5,792 nt of DNA from Methanosarcina sp. (GCA_024280975.1 JAMXLQ010000188.1:1-5792); one strand, 5' to 3'. Positions 1 to 4,977 are shown, numbered from the stretch's first letter. The notes: generated by a model not told the origin, from the sequence alone. Program-made: numbers and translations.

Positions 1-26
1 GAAGATAAAGTAATCCCAGATAAAGT

Positions 27-596
27 ATGGCAGCTATGATCTCGAAAATTTACATAGCTCACTGCGAGCAGGACGAGCCACTTGCTCAGGAACTGGCCAG
101 AGCTCTTTGGGCCGTGGAACTGGAAAGCTTTTCATGTTTGTACAGGAAAGTTCGAATTTTTTCCTTGGGGGAAGGTATACGTTTTGGAATTCGCCATTCA
201 GACTGCTTTATTCCAATTCTCACATCGGAAGGTGCAGAATCTCCAGAAGTAAATCAGGAAATTGGTCTTGCAGTTGGAACCGACCAGCTCATAATTCCGT
301 TGGTTGAAGCAGGAGTTGAATTGCCTGTCCTGATAAATCACCTCCAACCCGTTGTTTTTTCTACTGAGGCTTATGAAAATGCACTGGGAAAATTGATACA
401 GAATTTAAGACAGCTGACTAGACTTGACTGGCTGAAGATAAAGTGCCCCTATTGCGGGGAGGAAATGACGCAGTATATCTCACCTGAGGAAGAGGTAGAG
501 AGAGCACTTCTCGCAGGGACACATCTTGAGACAAAGTGCAGTTATTGCCAAAAAAAGATTCACCTGGACCCAAGAACCTTCAGACCTGTGATCTGA
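27..596 (+). CDS. TIR-domain protein with C-terminal zinc-ribbon-like tail
   Basis: A 189-residue soluble protein. Residues 7-111 read as a TIR-type fold: a first strand KIYIAHCEQDEPLAQELA (the 'S/H-x-x-D' loop after strand A), then HSDCFIPILTSE, then SPEVNQEIGLAVG and the strand LIIPLVEAG. E78 in the NQEIG segment sits where NADase TIR domains carry their catalytic glutamate. Residues 140-174 hold two CxxC pairs (C140/C143 and C171/C174), which suggests one zinc site. TIR domains either hydrolyse NAD+ or act as protein-interaction modules; which applies here is not shown. An in-frame TAA at 21-23 fixes the start downstream of it. ATG 27 and ATG 36 (M4) are both possible and neither has a good Shine-Dalgarno. 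The next gene begins 55 bases downstream in the same direction. The TIR call is from pattern recognition; activity and role in defence are inference. Confidence 0.75.
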   Translation: MAAMISKIYIAHCEQDEPLAQELARALWAVELESFSCLYRKVRIFSLGEGIRFGIRHSDCFIPILTSEGAESPEVNQEIGLAVGTDQLIIPLVEAGVELPVLINHLQPVVFSTEAYENALGKLIQNLRQLTRLDWLKIKCPYCGEEMTQYISPEEEVERALLAGTHLETKCSYCQKKIHLDPRTFRPVI

Positions 597-635
597 CAAT
601 TGGTTAGCAATCGGGTTGAAAATAGAGAGAAATAG

Positions 636-643
636 AGAAGGAG
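636..643 (+). promoter_or_regulatory. Ribosome binding site that sets the start at 652
   Basis: AGAAGGAG lies 8 bases before ATG 652, a good match to the archaeal anti-Shine-Dalgarno. The frame is also open from a TTG at 616, but that codon has no such site, so 652 is preferred. Confidence 0.6.
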
Positions 644-651
644 TTGAATTG

Positions 652-999
652 ATGGGGAGAAAACTAACAAATGAAATCGAAGATGAGCCAGGCGAGCCAA
701 TGGTAGCTAGATCCAAAATGGGTGATGCAACTGTAAGTGAGTTAGAAGTCAAAGGAATAGAAAATCTTACCCAGACTGAAAAGAAACACCTGCTTTTACA
801 ACTTTCCCGCGATAGAGTTAAAGATAGTTCTGCTGGTCCATGGGAAATAGTTGATGTCTTCAGGGAGGAATGGAGAGCCGTCAAAGATACACTAGCTCAA
901 CCTGTAGAAATCAATGTAAGAGATATAGGAAGGGATGCGCCTTTTCAGGTATTGATGGATGTGACGCAGTTCGAAAGAGAACTTGAAACACAGGAATGA
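652..999 (+). CDS. Small charged hypothetical protein downstream of the TIR gene
   Basis: A 115-residue protein starting MGRKLTNEIEDEPGEP and ending ERELETQE. I do not recognise the family. It is rich in Glu, Asp, Lys and Arg, has no signal peptide, membrane segment or cysteine motif, and the first 40 residues look flexible. Residues 39-65 (LTQTEKKHLLLQLSRDR and onward) could form a helix; the stretch from GPWEIVDVF to the end looks folded. The start at ATG 652 is chosen for its AAGGAG site; the longer TTG version from 616 would add 12 residues. It follows the TIR gene by 55 bases on the same strand with no obvious terminator between them, so the two may form an operon and this could be a partner of the TIR protein, which is inference only. 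Codon use looks like its neighbours. That it is a real gene is fairly likely; the function is unknown. Confidence 0.6.
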   Translation: MGRKLTNEIEDEPGEPMVARSKMGDATVSELEVKGIENLTQTEKKHLLLQLSRDRVKDSSAGPWEIVDVFREEWRAVKDTLAQPVEINVRDIGRDAPFQVLMDVTQFERELETQE

Positions 1000-1048
1000 A
1001 GCAAAGGAATGGAACAAAGGAATAACACCTATTAAACTTAGCAATGCC

Positions 1049-1071
1049 TCATTTTAGAACTATTTTTGCCT
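1049..1071 (+). terminator. U-rich terminator candidate after the TIR operon
   Basis: About 50 bases after the stop at 999 the + strand has two T runs, CATTTTAG and CTATTTTTGCC, without a strong hairpin. Archaeal intrinsic termination often needs only U-rich tracts, so this is a plausible but weak call. Confidence 0.3.
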
Positions 1072-1092
1072 ACCGTATTTTCAGATCAATAT

Positions 1093-1180
1093 AAAGAAAA
1101 GTAAAGAAGAGTAAAGAAAATAAGACAAAAGAGGAAGAAAACAAAAGAAGAAGAAAACAAAAGAGAAAAATAAATTGAGG
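1093..1180. repeat. Purine-rich (minus: pyrimidine-rich) tandem tract
   Basis: The + strand is almost all A and G over roughly 85 bases. It contains three near-copies of a 10-mer, AAAGAAAAGT / AAAGAAGAGT / AAAGAAAATA (1093-1122), and two 16-mers that differ at one base, G(A/G)... at 1131-1146 and 1147-1162, each ending GAAGAAAACAAAA. Read on the minus strand it is a long U/C-rich stretch about 70 bases after the stop of the CxxC-x17-CxxC gene, where it may act as a U-rich terminator or 3' UTR processing region. The frames open across it (for example the minus frame running 1390-1070) give low-complexity Phe/Leu/Ser and are not taken as genes. Confidence 0.6.
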
Positions 1181-1250
1181 TAAGAATAATAACTTCAATA
1201 AATTAAATATTGCTAATAAGAATGAAATCACAGGCTTAATGCCAAAGATA

Positions 1251-1451
1251 TCAATATCTTTTAGGTTTGCGCTTTGCGTAACACTCCCTACAGTAGACCG
1301 GCCTGTCAGGGTCCGGTTTGAAAGGAACCTCTGTTTCTTCGCCACAATTGGAGCACTTTGCCTTGTACATCGTTTGTGACCCTTTACCATAGCTTCGTTC
1401 TCTGCTGGAATCCCGATCTTTACCCTGACCCTGGGAACCTTTTCTTTCCAT
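1251..1451 (-). CDS. CxxC-x17-CxxC domain zinc-ribbon protein
   Basis: A 66-residue basic protein. Residues 1-28 are low complexity, rich in Gly, Ser, Gln, Arg and Lys (MERKGSQGQGKDRDSSRERS...), probably disordered and able to contact nucleic acid. Residues 33-57 carry C33-x2-C36, exactly 17 residues, then C54-x2-C57, with the typical core VPFKPDPDRPVYCRECY; the tail KRKPKRY is strongly basic. This matches the family named for CxxC-x17-CxxC, originally described from Methanosarcina barkeri. The cysteines very likely bind one zinc. The molecular role is unknown; RNA or DNA binding is inferred from charge. An upstream ATG at 1457 gives two more residues (MT), but the GGGA motif of the leader lies 6 bases before ATG 1451 and touches ATG 1457, so 1451 is preferred. 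It appears to be a single-gene transcript. Confidence 0.85.
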   Translation of the reverse strand: MERKGSQGQGKDRDSSRERSYGKGSQTMYKAKCSNCGEETEVPFKPDPDRPVYCRECYAKRKPKRY

Positions 1452-1476
1452 TGTCATTCCCTTATTTACCGCTAAA

Positions 1477-1488
1477 ATTTATATTTAA
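1477..1488 (-). promoter_or_regulatory. TATA box candidate for the CxxC-x17-CxxC gene
   Basis: On the minus strand CTTAAATATAAA matches the archaeal TATA box. Its centre is near 1483, so transcription would begin at about 1455-1460, almost on the start codon. The mRNA would be leaderless or carry only a few leader bases. Confidence 0.45.
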
Positions 1489-1716
1489 GAGAAGTATCAA
1501 ATAATTCAAAAAGAGCCTCATTTATGAATAAAATATTCCCTGGGGATCTCGATGAACTAATTGAATTATTAATATCTGATATGTTGATATTTATTTTACT
1601 GTATTGAGCTTTAACAATTCCTGCCTTTCAGCCGAGTGTATAGTAACTCTTTTTCTGTTGTTTCTTTGATTTTCCTTTAGTACCATTATAACATTTTATA
1701 TATTGAACCCAAGTTA
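1489..1716. other. Gene-free A/T-rich spacer
   Basis: No supported gene. A 27-codon frame from ATG 1524 (MNKIFPGDLDELIELL...) has no ribosome binding site and is not called. A + strand TATA-like sequence, ATTTTATATATTG, lies at about 1693-1705, directly before the long inverted repeat, but no gene follows it on that strand. Confidence 0.4.
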
Positions 1717-1797
1717 ATAATAAAAACTTTTGAGCAAAATATAAAAAACTCTGAAAATTCTTAATTTTATCATATTTTGCTCAAAAGTTTTTATTAT
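1717..1797. repeat. Perfect 26-bp inverted repeat with 29-bp centre (MITE-like)
   Basis: The arms 1717-1742 and 1772-1797 are exact reverse complements: each begins ATAATAAAAAC from the outside and ends GCAAAATAT on the inside, with TTTTGA between. The spacer (1743-1771) is A/T-rich and codes for nothing. The 81-bp size, perfect terminal inverted repeats and A/T-rich ends resemble a miniature inverted-repeat transposable element derived from an insertion sequence. No convincing target-site duplication is visible: the flanks read AAGTTA on the left and AAGGTT on the right. A strong bidirectional RNA hairpin (a terminator or processing signal) is the alternative. No transposase lies nearby. Confidence 0.6.
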
Positions 1798-1908
1798 AAG
1801 GTTTTGCTTGTGATACTTTTCCAGATCTTTGATAAAGGTCTAGTAATAAGAAATGTTGAAGAAATACCTCGGAAATTCCGATTAAGTATTGGTTTGTAGA
1901 GAAAGAAA

Positions 1909-1926
1909 GGAGGTTTATCATCCTCC
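1909..1926 (-). terminator. Second hairpin downstream of the DUF2795 operon
   Basis: On the minus strand GGAGG-ATGATAAA-CCTCC forms a 5-bp stem followed by TTTCTTTCTC. It lies about 75 bases past the last DUF2795 copy and after the stronger hairpin at 1945-1968, as a possible back-up terminator. Confidence 0.4.
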
Positions 1927-1944
1927 ATTTTTATCTGGATCAAA

Positions 1945-1968
1945 GGGGAGCTTTTTTACTCGCTCCCC
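1945..1968 (-). terminator. Hairpin terminator of the DUF2795 operon
   Basis: A perfect 7-bp stem GGGGAGC / GCTCCCC with a 10-base loop begins 31 bases past the last stop codon of the array. On the minus strand the stem is followed by TTTGATCC, only a short U run, so termination may combine this hairpin with the second one at 1909-1926. Confidence 0.5.
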
Positions 1969-1998
1969 ATTCAACGAGTTACTGGCTCCAAAGTAGAA

Positions 1999-2187
1999 TT
2001 ATTTTCCTTCAAATTCTTTGCTGACATCTGCAGCATTGATATACTCCTTATTTGGAAGGCCTTCAAGAACCTCAATTACCTCACTGATAGCTTTATGCTT
2101 TCTAGCGTGCTCAATTAGTTGCTTTTTATTTACGGGATAATTGATGTCCTTTAAAACCTTCTGAACTTCAACTGAACTGATTTACAC
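1999..2187 (-). pseudogene. DUF2795 copy 3, stopped at codon 2
   Basis: The third tandem DUF2795 copy, with the same 63-codon length as its two neighbours. The start is GTG where the others have ATG, and the second codon is TAA (2182-2184) where copy 1 has CAA, so a protein begun there would end at once. After it all 60 codons stay open (ISSVEVQKVLKDINYPVNKK... to VSKEFEGK), about 80% identical in protein to copy 1 over residues 3-62 (48 of 60 by my count). There is no in-frame ATG, GTG or TTG later in the copy. A leader site GAGG is still present 7 bases before the GTG. The clean downstream frame suggests recent inactivation, a sequencing error, or initiation at a non-standard ATC/ATT codon. 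The stop is TAA, so pyrrolysine (TAG) insertion cannot explain it. Confidence 0.75.
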
Positions 2188-2210
2188 TAATTTTCCTCTT
2201 TACTTCCAGT

Positions 2211-2399
2211 TCAGTCTCCTTTAAATTCCTTGCTGACATCTGCAGCGTTTCTGTACTCCTTTTCTGGAAGCTCATTAAGATCTTCCATTACTTCCTTTCT
2301 GGCGTCATGCTTCTTAGCATGTTTAATAAGATCTTTCTTACTTGCAGGATAATCTATCTCCTTTAGAGCTTTTTGAACTTCAATAGGACTTGTGTGCAT
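2211..2399 (-). CDS. DUF2795 domain protein (copy 2)
   Basis: A 62-residue soluble protein that is one complete DUF2795 domain: TSPIEVQKALKEIDYPASKK at residues 3-22, then DLIKHAKKHDARKEVMEDL, LPEKEY and the ending NAADVSKEFKGD. The family pattern (helix, 'YP-x-x-K-x-x-L', 'A', 'LP-x-x-x-Y', 'DV-x-x') is all present. Function is unknown across the family; its size and helical, charged make-up suggest a small DNA- or protein-binding module, which is inference. Start ATG 2399 has a GGGGGG run 7-8 bases upstream. It sits between two paralogues with gaps of 20 and 23 bases, so the three are almost certainly one transcript. By my count it is 71% identical to copy 1 (44 of 62), making it the most diverged of the three. 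Confidence 0.85.
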   Translation of the reverse strand: MHTSPIEVQKALKEIDYPASKKDLIKHAKKHDARKEVMEDLNELPEKEYRNAADVSKEFKGD

Positions 2400-2419
2400 A
2401 ATTTCCCCCCAACTTCAGT

Positions 2420-2608
2420 TTATTTTCCTTGGAATTCTTTGCTGACATCTGCAGCGTTTGTGTACTCTTTATTTGGAAGATCTTCGAGTACCTCAATTAC
2501 CTTACTGCTGGCATTGTGCTTTTTGGCATGCTCGATAAGCTGCTTCTTATTTACTGGATAATCTATATCCTTTAAAGCCTTCTGAACTTCAATTGGACTG
2601 GTTTGCAT
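2420..2608 (-). CDS. DUF2795 domain protein (copy 1, operon leader)
   Basis: A 62-residue single-domain DUF2795 protein: MQTSPIEVQKALKDIDYP, then KKQLIEHAKKH, VIEVLEDLPNKEY and NAADVSKEFQGK. The frame is open further upstream (28 more residues, to 2692), but that extension is unlike the other copies, and ATG 2608 has a strong AGGTGGGAG site 6 bases before it, so 2608 is the start. It is the first gene of the tandem set and is closest to the broken copy 3, suggesting that those two come from a more recent duplication than copy 2. Function is unknown; the family is widespread in bacteria and archaea as a small stand-alone protein. The tandem arrangement points to gene-dosage expansion or specialisation of one ancestral gene. 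Confidence 0.87.
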   Translation of the reverse strand: MQTSPIEVQKALKDIDYPVNKKQLIEHAKKHNASSKVIEVLEDLPNKEYTNAADVSKEFQGK

Positions 2609-2611
2609 AAA

Positions 2612-2620
2612 TTTCTCCCA
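2612..2620 (-). promoter_or_regulatory. Ribosome binding site of DUF2795 copy 1
   Basis: The minus strand reads AAAGGTGGGAGAAATTTATG; the GGTGGGAG core, 6 bases before ATG 2608, decides against the longer frame that begins at 2692. Confidence 0.6.
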
Positions 2621-2672
2621 CCTTTGTATGTTTGTGTATATTTTCAATTCCTTACTGGCATGTCCAGTGTGA

Positions 2673-2680
2673 CATATTTT
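2673..2680 (-). promoter_or_regulatory. Weak TATA box candidate of the DUF2795 operon
   Basis: Minus strand AGAAAATATGTC. A start of transcription about 25 bases on would leave a leader near 40 bases including the ribosome site. A second A/T patch, AAAATATA near 2638-2645, is too close to the start codon if the ribosome site is to be transcribed. Confidence 0.25.
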
Positions 2681-2699
2681 CTGACAATCCACATACTTT

Positions 2700-3153
2700 C
2701 GGATAGAAACCTTCTCTGAACAATCTATAAACTAAACTCCTAGTACTGCACTCTCAGGTGTATCCAGCTACATTGACTGTATAATGTCCAATAGCTCACC
2801 TTTTGCATGGGACAACCCATTCTTTCGGTACCATCTGAACCTAGATGCACTATTCTAAAACCCCTGCTCAGTAAGTCAGTACTCCTTTGGTTTTGGCGGT
2901 TTAGTGTGTTCACTTTCCAGACGTTCATTTCTCTGGTAACATCTCAGGGGTGCTATACTCTATCAGATGTCCCCTCAGAAGATCCAGAATCGCTGCTTAC
3001 CTGCTCACCTTCGGTAAACTTACAAGATCGGCTTCGTTTACAGAATGAAATATTCCCTGCCGGTTATAAATTCTTCAACCTGGCGTGAGTCCGTCCTATA
3101 AGTTCACCTCCCTGGATTCAAGTAGCTATTGCATTTCCCAATTAGTTGCCCAC
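2700..3153 (-). mobile_element. Probable 5' remnant of a group II intron, no reverse transcriptase
   Basis: This stretch differs from the A/T-rich spacers around it: balanced composition, few long frames and many stems when read on the minus strand. Examples are CCAGA...TCTGG, GTAAAC...GTTTAC, ATGGG-TTGT-CCCAT, and GGGG/CCCC next to ACATCT/AGATGT. Several strings (TAGGACGGACT, CTTGTAAGTTT, GTGAACACACTAAACCGCC, TAGTGCATCTAGGTTCAG) resemble, from memory, domain I and the following RNA of chloroplast-like group II introns. GTGGGC at 3153 would be the intron 5' end, close to the usual GTGYG. No reverse transcriptase/maturase and no domain V hairpin follow before the DUF2795 promoter, so the element is cut off on its 3' side. 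ORF-less group II introns are known in Methanosarcina acetivorans. The right boundary is a proposal; the left one (about 2700) is where the structured sequence fades. The 62-residue minus frame 2928-2740 within it is not taken as a gene. Confidence 0.5.
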
Positions 3154-3186
3154 CCTCCATTGAGTATTATGTAAAATATAATATAA

Positions 3187-3515
3187 AAAAGAATTCAACC
3201 CAAACGTTTGGTAGAAGATGATTATTTAGGTCTAGCAGCTGTTTGGTTTTATTTAGAATTAAAGACTAAACATACATGTAAACTAGGTTTTTGGTTAGCA
3301 TCTATTGAAGGGTATGCCTTCAGAGATAGCTTTGTTTAAAACAGGAGAATTAAAGATAAGAATCTCTTTAAAACGGCTATTCATACCGAAAAATTACTTC
3401 CTTAGGAAATAAATTCGCCACATATTTAGAAAAACGTTATGAAGGTTACAGAGACTCGGAGACAGCAACTAAAAATAAATTGAAGTGTATTTCGGCTTAT
3501 AATTATAGAATATAA
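3187..3515 (+). pseudogene. Decayed, frame-shifted protein-coding fragment of unknown family
   Basis: Two adjoining open fragments in different + strand frames look like one broken gene. The first (3187-3339, 50 codons) reads KRLVEDDYLGLAAVWFYLEL, then KTKHTCKLGFWLASIEGYAF, and ends at TAA. The second (3372-3515, 47 codons) contains NKFATYLEKRYEGYRDSETA and ends at TAA. The residue mix (Trp, Tyr, Leu, Ala, Asp) is more protein-like than random A/T-rich DNA usually gives. No start codon with a ribosome site is present and the 5' part is missing where the intron remnant begins. I do not recognise the family. Chance open frames are the main alternative. Confidence 0.3.
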
Positions 3516-3922
3516 AATTAACGCTGAATCGGTCTTAAGATAAGTCTGTCAATTTTCAATACTGGTCAGATATCGATATTTACCTGCTCCTAATCAAAGC
3601 ATAAGGCAAAATAGTTTCTCGCTACTGAAAAATCTTCAGTTACCTGTCGTATAAAAGATATTCTTTTCTTCTTTTCACTGAAAACCTTTAATATGAGGTT
3701 CTCTTGATAAGAGTCCAGCTAATAACAATAAATTCAGAAAACATTCCGGGTTGATTTATCCTGCAGTTATCAAGTAGATAAGTTTATTCTTTACTACTCG
3801 GTTTCGATCTTGAGAAACCTTGTATTGCTCTTTTTTTATCCTCACAGGCTGGGGAAATATGAGTTGAATGAGTAGAAACTGAAAAATTCTCTAAAATCCG
3901 CTATTATACGACATATTTACAG
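3516..3922 (-). other. Gene-free region with possible minus-strand coding debris
   Basis: No intact gene. Two short minus-strand frames look mildly coding: 3845-3756 (GTG start, 29 codons, RIKKEQYKVSQDRNRVVKNK and on) and 3718-3590 (42 codons without a start, containing KVFSEKKKRISFIRQVTEDF). They are in different frames and may be pieces of one decayed gene upstream of the intact genes, or chance. A small hairpin ACTGAA-AAATC-TTCAGT lies near 3624-3640. No RNA gene was recognised. Confidence 0.3.
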
Positions 3923-3934
3923 ATAAAAAAAATA
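3923..3934 (-). terminator. U-rich terminator of the polyprenol kinase-like gene
   Basis: The minus strand has a run of eight T (3925-3932) inside CATATTTTTTTTATCTG, 50 bases after the stop at 3982, with further T runs before it. No strong hairpin is present, which is usual for archaeal U-tract terminators. Confidence 0.45.
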
Positions 3935-3981
3935 TGAGTTTTTATATAAGTTAAATTTGTAGTATGCTTCGGGAAAAATTC

Positions 3982-4659
3982 TCAAGTATTAGATAAACCG
4001 ATAATAAACATAAGTAGACCTGAGAATAAAGGAATTAAAAAATTATCATTAAAGAAAAACTTGAATATTATTTGCGAGTTAAGTTTCCGGATTAGCTGTA
4101 AGCTTATGATACTTTCAAGCAACATCCCACCCGCAGCCCCAGTAAAAGCTTGAACAGGAGTCACAAAAAGCGAAGAAGCTAGAAAGGCTGCTACTGCACC
4201 GGAAACTGTCCCTTCTACAGTTTTGTCCCCCGAATAAGGCAGCTTATGCCTGCCTACCAGCATGCCTACGGCTGTAGCTACCGAATCTCCGAACGCAACT
4301 ACTGCAATTGAAGCATGCACAATTTCTTCAGGGAATAGCATAAGAGAAAGAATTGCTCCACAAAGGAGCAAAATAGTCCCTTCAAATGGTATAGCTTGCT
4401 TCGAAGGCCTTCCCCATCTGCACAGGAAAGTGGATAGTGGAAATGGAAACTTATCCATAATAGTGGCTATTGAGATTGTCACATAAGAAGCAAGCAAAAA
4501 AAACAGTAGAGGAAGTGCAATATCTCCGGCTGCTTGGATTAAAAGAATTAAGGTTATACCTGTAAACAGATGTATCAACTGGCGTTCAACTTCACCTTTA
4601 AGAGCGGTTTTTCTGTCAAGGTAATCGCACTTTAAGCTTTGGGTGTGTTCACTTGTCAC
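3982..4659 (-). CDS. Dolichol/polyprenol kinase or CTP-transferase-like membrane protein
   Basis: A 225-residue integral membrane protein of the SEC59/dolichol kinase and phosphatidate cytidylyltransferase-like group. Residues 25-34 (ERQLIHLFTG) match the N-terminal 'R-x-x-x-H' signature. About six or seven membrane segments are visible (roughly 32-44, 48-67, 94-109, 113-135, 150-168, 172-190, 204-223). The core motif is at 124-150: GDSVATAVG, then GRHKLP, then GDKTVEG, the G-D/K-T-x-E-G pattern that binds CTP or the phosphate-bearing substrate. The likely reaction is CTP-dependent phosphorylation of a polyprenol or related lipid alcohol at the membrane, feeding glycan-carrier or ether-lipid metabolism; the exact substrate is not readable. 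The start is GTG 4659, preceded by a short leader whose ribosome site is weak (AGTGAT) and part of a small hairpin. Length is typical of archaeal members. It appears to be a single-gene transcript. Confidence 0.8.
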   Translation of the reverse strand: MTSEHTQSLKCDYLDRKTALKGEVERQLIHLFTGITLILLIQAAGDIALPLLFFLLASYVTISIATIMDKFPFPLSTFLCRWGRPSKQAIPFEGTILLLCGAILSLMLFPEEIVHASIAVVAFGDSVATAVGMLVGRHKLPYSGDKTVEGTVSGAVAAFLASSLFVTPVQAFTGAAGGMLLESIISLQLIRKLNSQIIFKFFFNDNFLIPLFSGLLMFIIGLSNT

Positions 4660-4663
4660 GAAA

Positions 4664-4677
4664 TCACTTATTAGTGA
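4664..4677 (-). promoter_or_regulatory. Small hairpin over the ribosome site of the polyprenol kinase-like gene
   Basis: TCACT-AATA-AGTGA on the minus strand forms a 5-bp stem with a 4-base loop, 4 bases before the GTG start. The 3' arm contains AGTGAT, the only Shine-Dalgarno-like sequence, so the stem could limit translation. Confidence 0.3.
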
Positions 4678-4707
4678 CCTTATACAGTGTTTAATCCAAT
4701 GACTAGA

Positions 4708-4716
4708 TGCATAAAA
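4708..4716 (-). promoter_or_regulatory. TATA box candidate for the polyprenol kinase-like gene
   Basis: Minus strand CTTTTATGCATC is about 50 bases before the GTG start. A transcript starting near 4686 would have a leader of about 27 bases including the hairpin at 4664-4677. Confidence 0.35.
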
Positions 4717-4789
4717 GACCTGAAAAAAATAAAAGTTTGAAGTTTAATTTTTGTTCTCTGAAATGCTTCTAGTAAAATACTATTTCCTA

Positions 4790-4807
4790 AAATATATAAA
4801 TATATAC
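4790..4807. promoter_or_regulatory. Orphan TATA-like element between the kinase-like and VOC genes
   Basis: AAATATATAAATATATAC is the best TATA-like match in the 4680-4977 spacer. Read on the + strand it has no good gene after it: ATG 4811 stops within five codons, and ATG 4871 opens a frame that runs antisense through the VOC gene. On the minus strand it is some 130 bases before the kinase-like start. It could promote a small RNA or be compositional. Confidence 0.25.
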
Positions 4808-4936
4808 AGAATGAGTTTACAGGATTAATATTAGAACGAAATTCTGGCTATTCAGCTTGAACTCATTAAAATGCCTGCGGAACATTGTGAAACACAACCC
4901 AAAACGATAACAAATGAATTACCAGATATAACAAGC

Positions 4937-4957
4937 AAGCCAAAAAACAAATGGCTT
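4937..4957 (-). terminator. Hairpin plus U-tract terminator of the VOC gene
   Basis: On the minus strand AAGCCA and TGGCTT pair around a loop of TTTGTTTTT, 20 bases past the VOC stop codon, with more T-rich sequence following (GCTTGTTATATC). Confidence 0.45.
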
Positions 4958-4977
4958 AGTTTATTATATGATTTTTT

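Noticed and set aside
480..884. 134-codon minus-strand open frame
   Set aside because: It runs antisense across the TIR and small-protein genes; Ser/Leu-rich with no ribosome site, a shadow frame.
1002..1023. Direct repeat CAAAGGAAT with 13-base period just after the small-protein stop codon
   Set aside because: Only two short copies in A/G-rich DNA; no functional reading supported.
1070..1390. 106-codon minus-strand frame with a Phe/Leu-rich end like a membrane segment
   Set aside because: It overlaps the CxxC-x17-CxxC gene in another frame, and the hydrophobic part is only the translation of the pyrimidine tract.
1865..1890. Hairpin AATAC-C-TCGGAA / TTCCGA-TTAA-GTATT
   Set aside because: Bulged and A/T-rich with no gene or U tract placed to use it; likely chance or part of the spacer.
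2420..2692. 28-residue N-terminal extension of DUF2795 copy 1
   Set aside because: Not shared with copies 2 and 3, and the strong ribosome site lies between it and ATG 2608.
2740..2928. 62-codon minus-strand frame (MNVWKVNTLNRQ...)
   Set aside because: Lies in the structured intron-like RNA; no ribosome site and no protein family recognised.
2807..3088. 93-codon + strand frame across the intron-like region
   Set aside because: Antisense to the structured RNA; Ser/Thr/Pro-rich composition and no ribosome site.
3799..3811. GGTTTCGATC resembling a tRNA T-loop
   Set aside because: No matching acceptor, D or anticodon stems around it.
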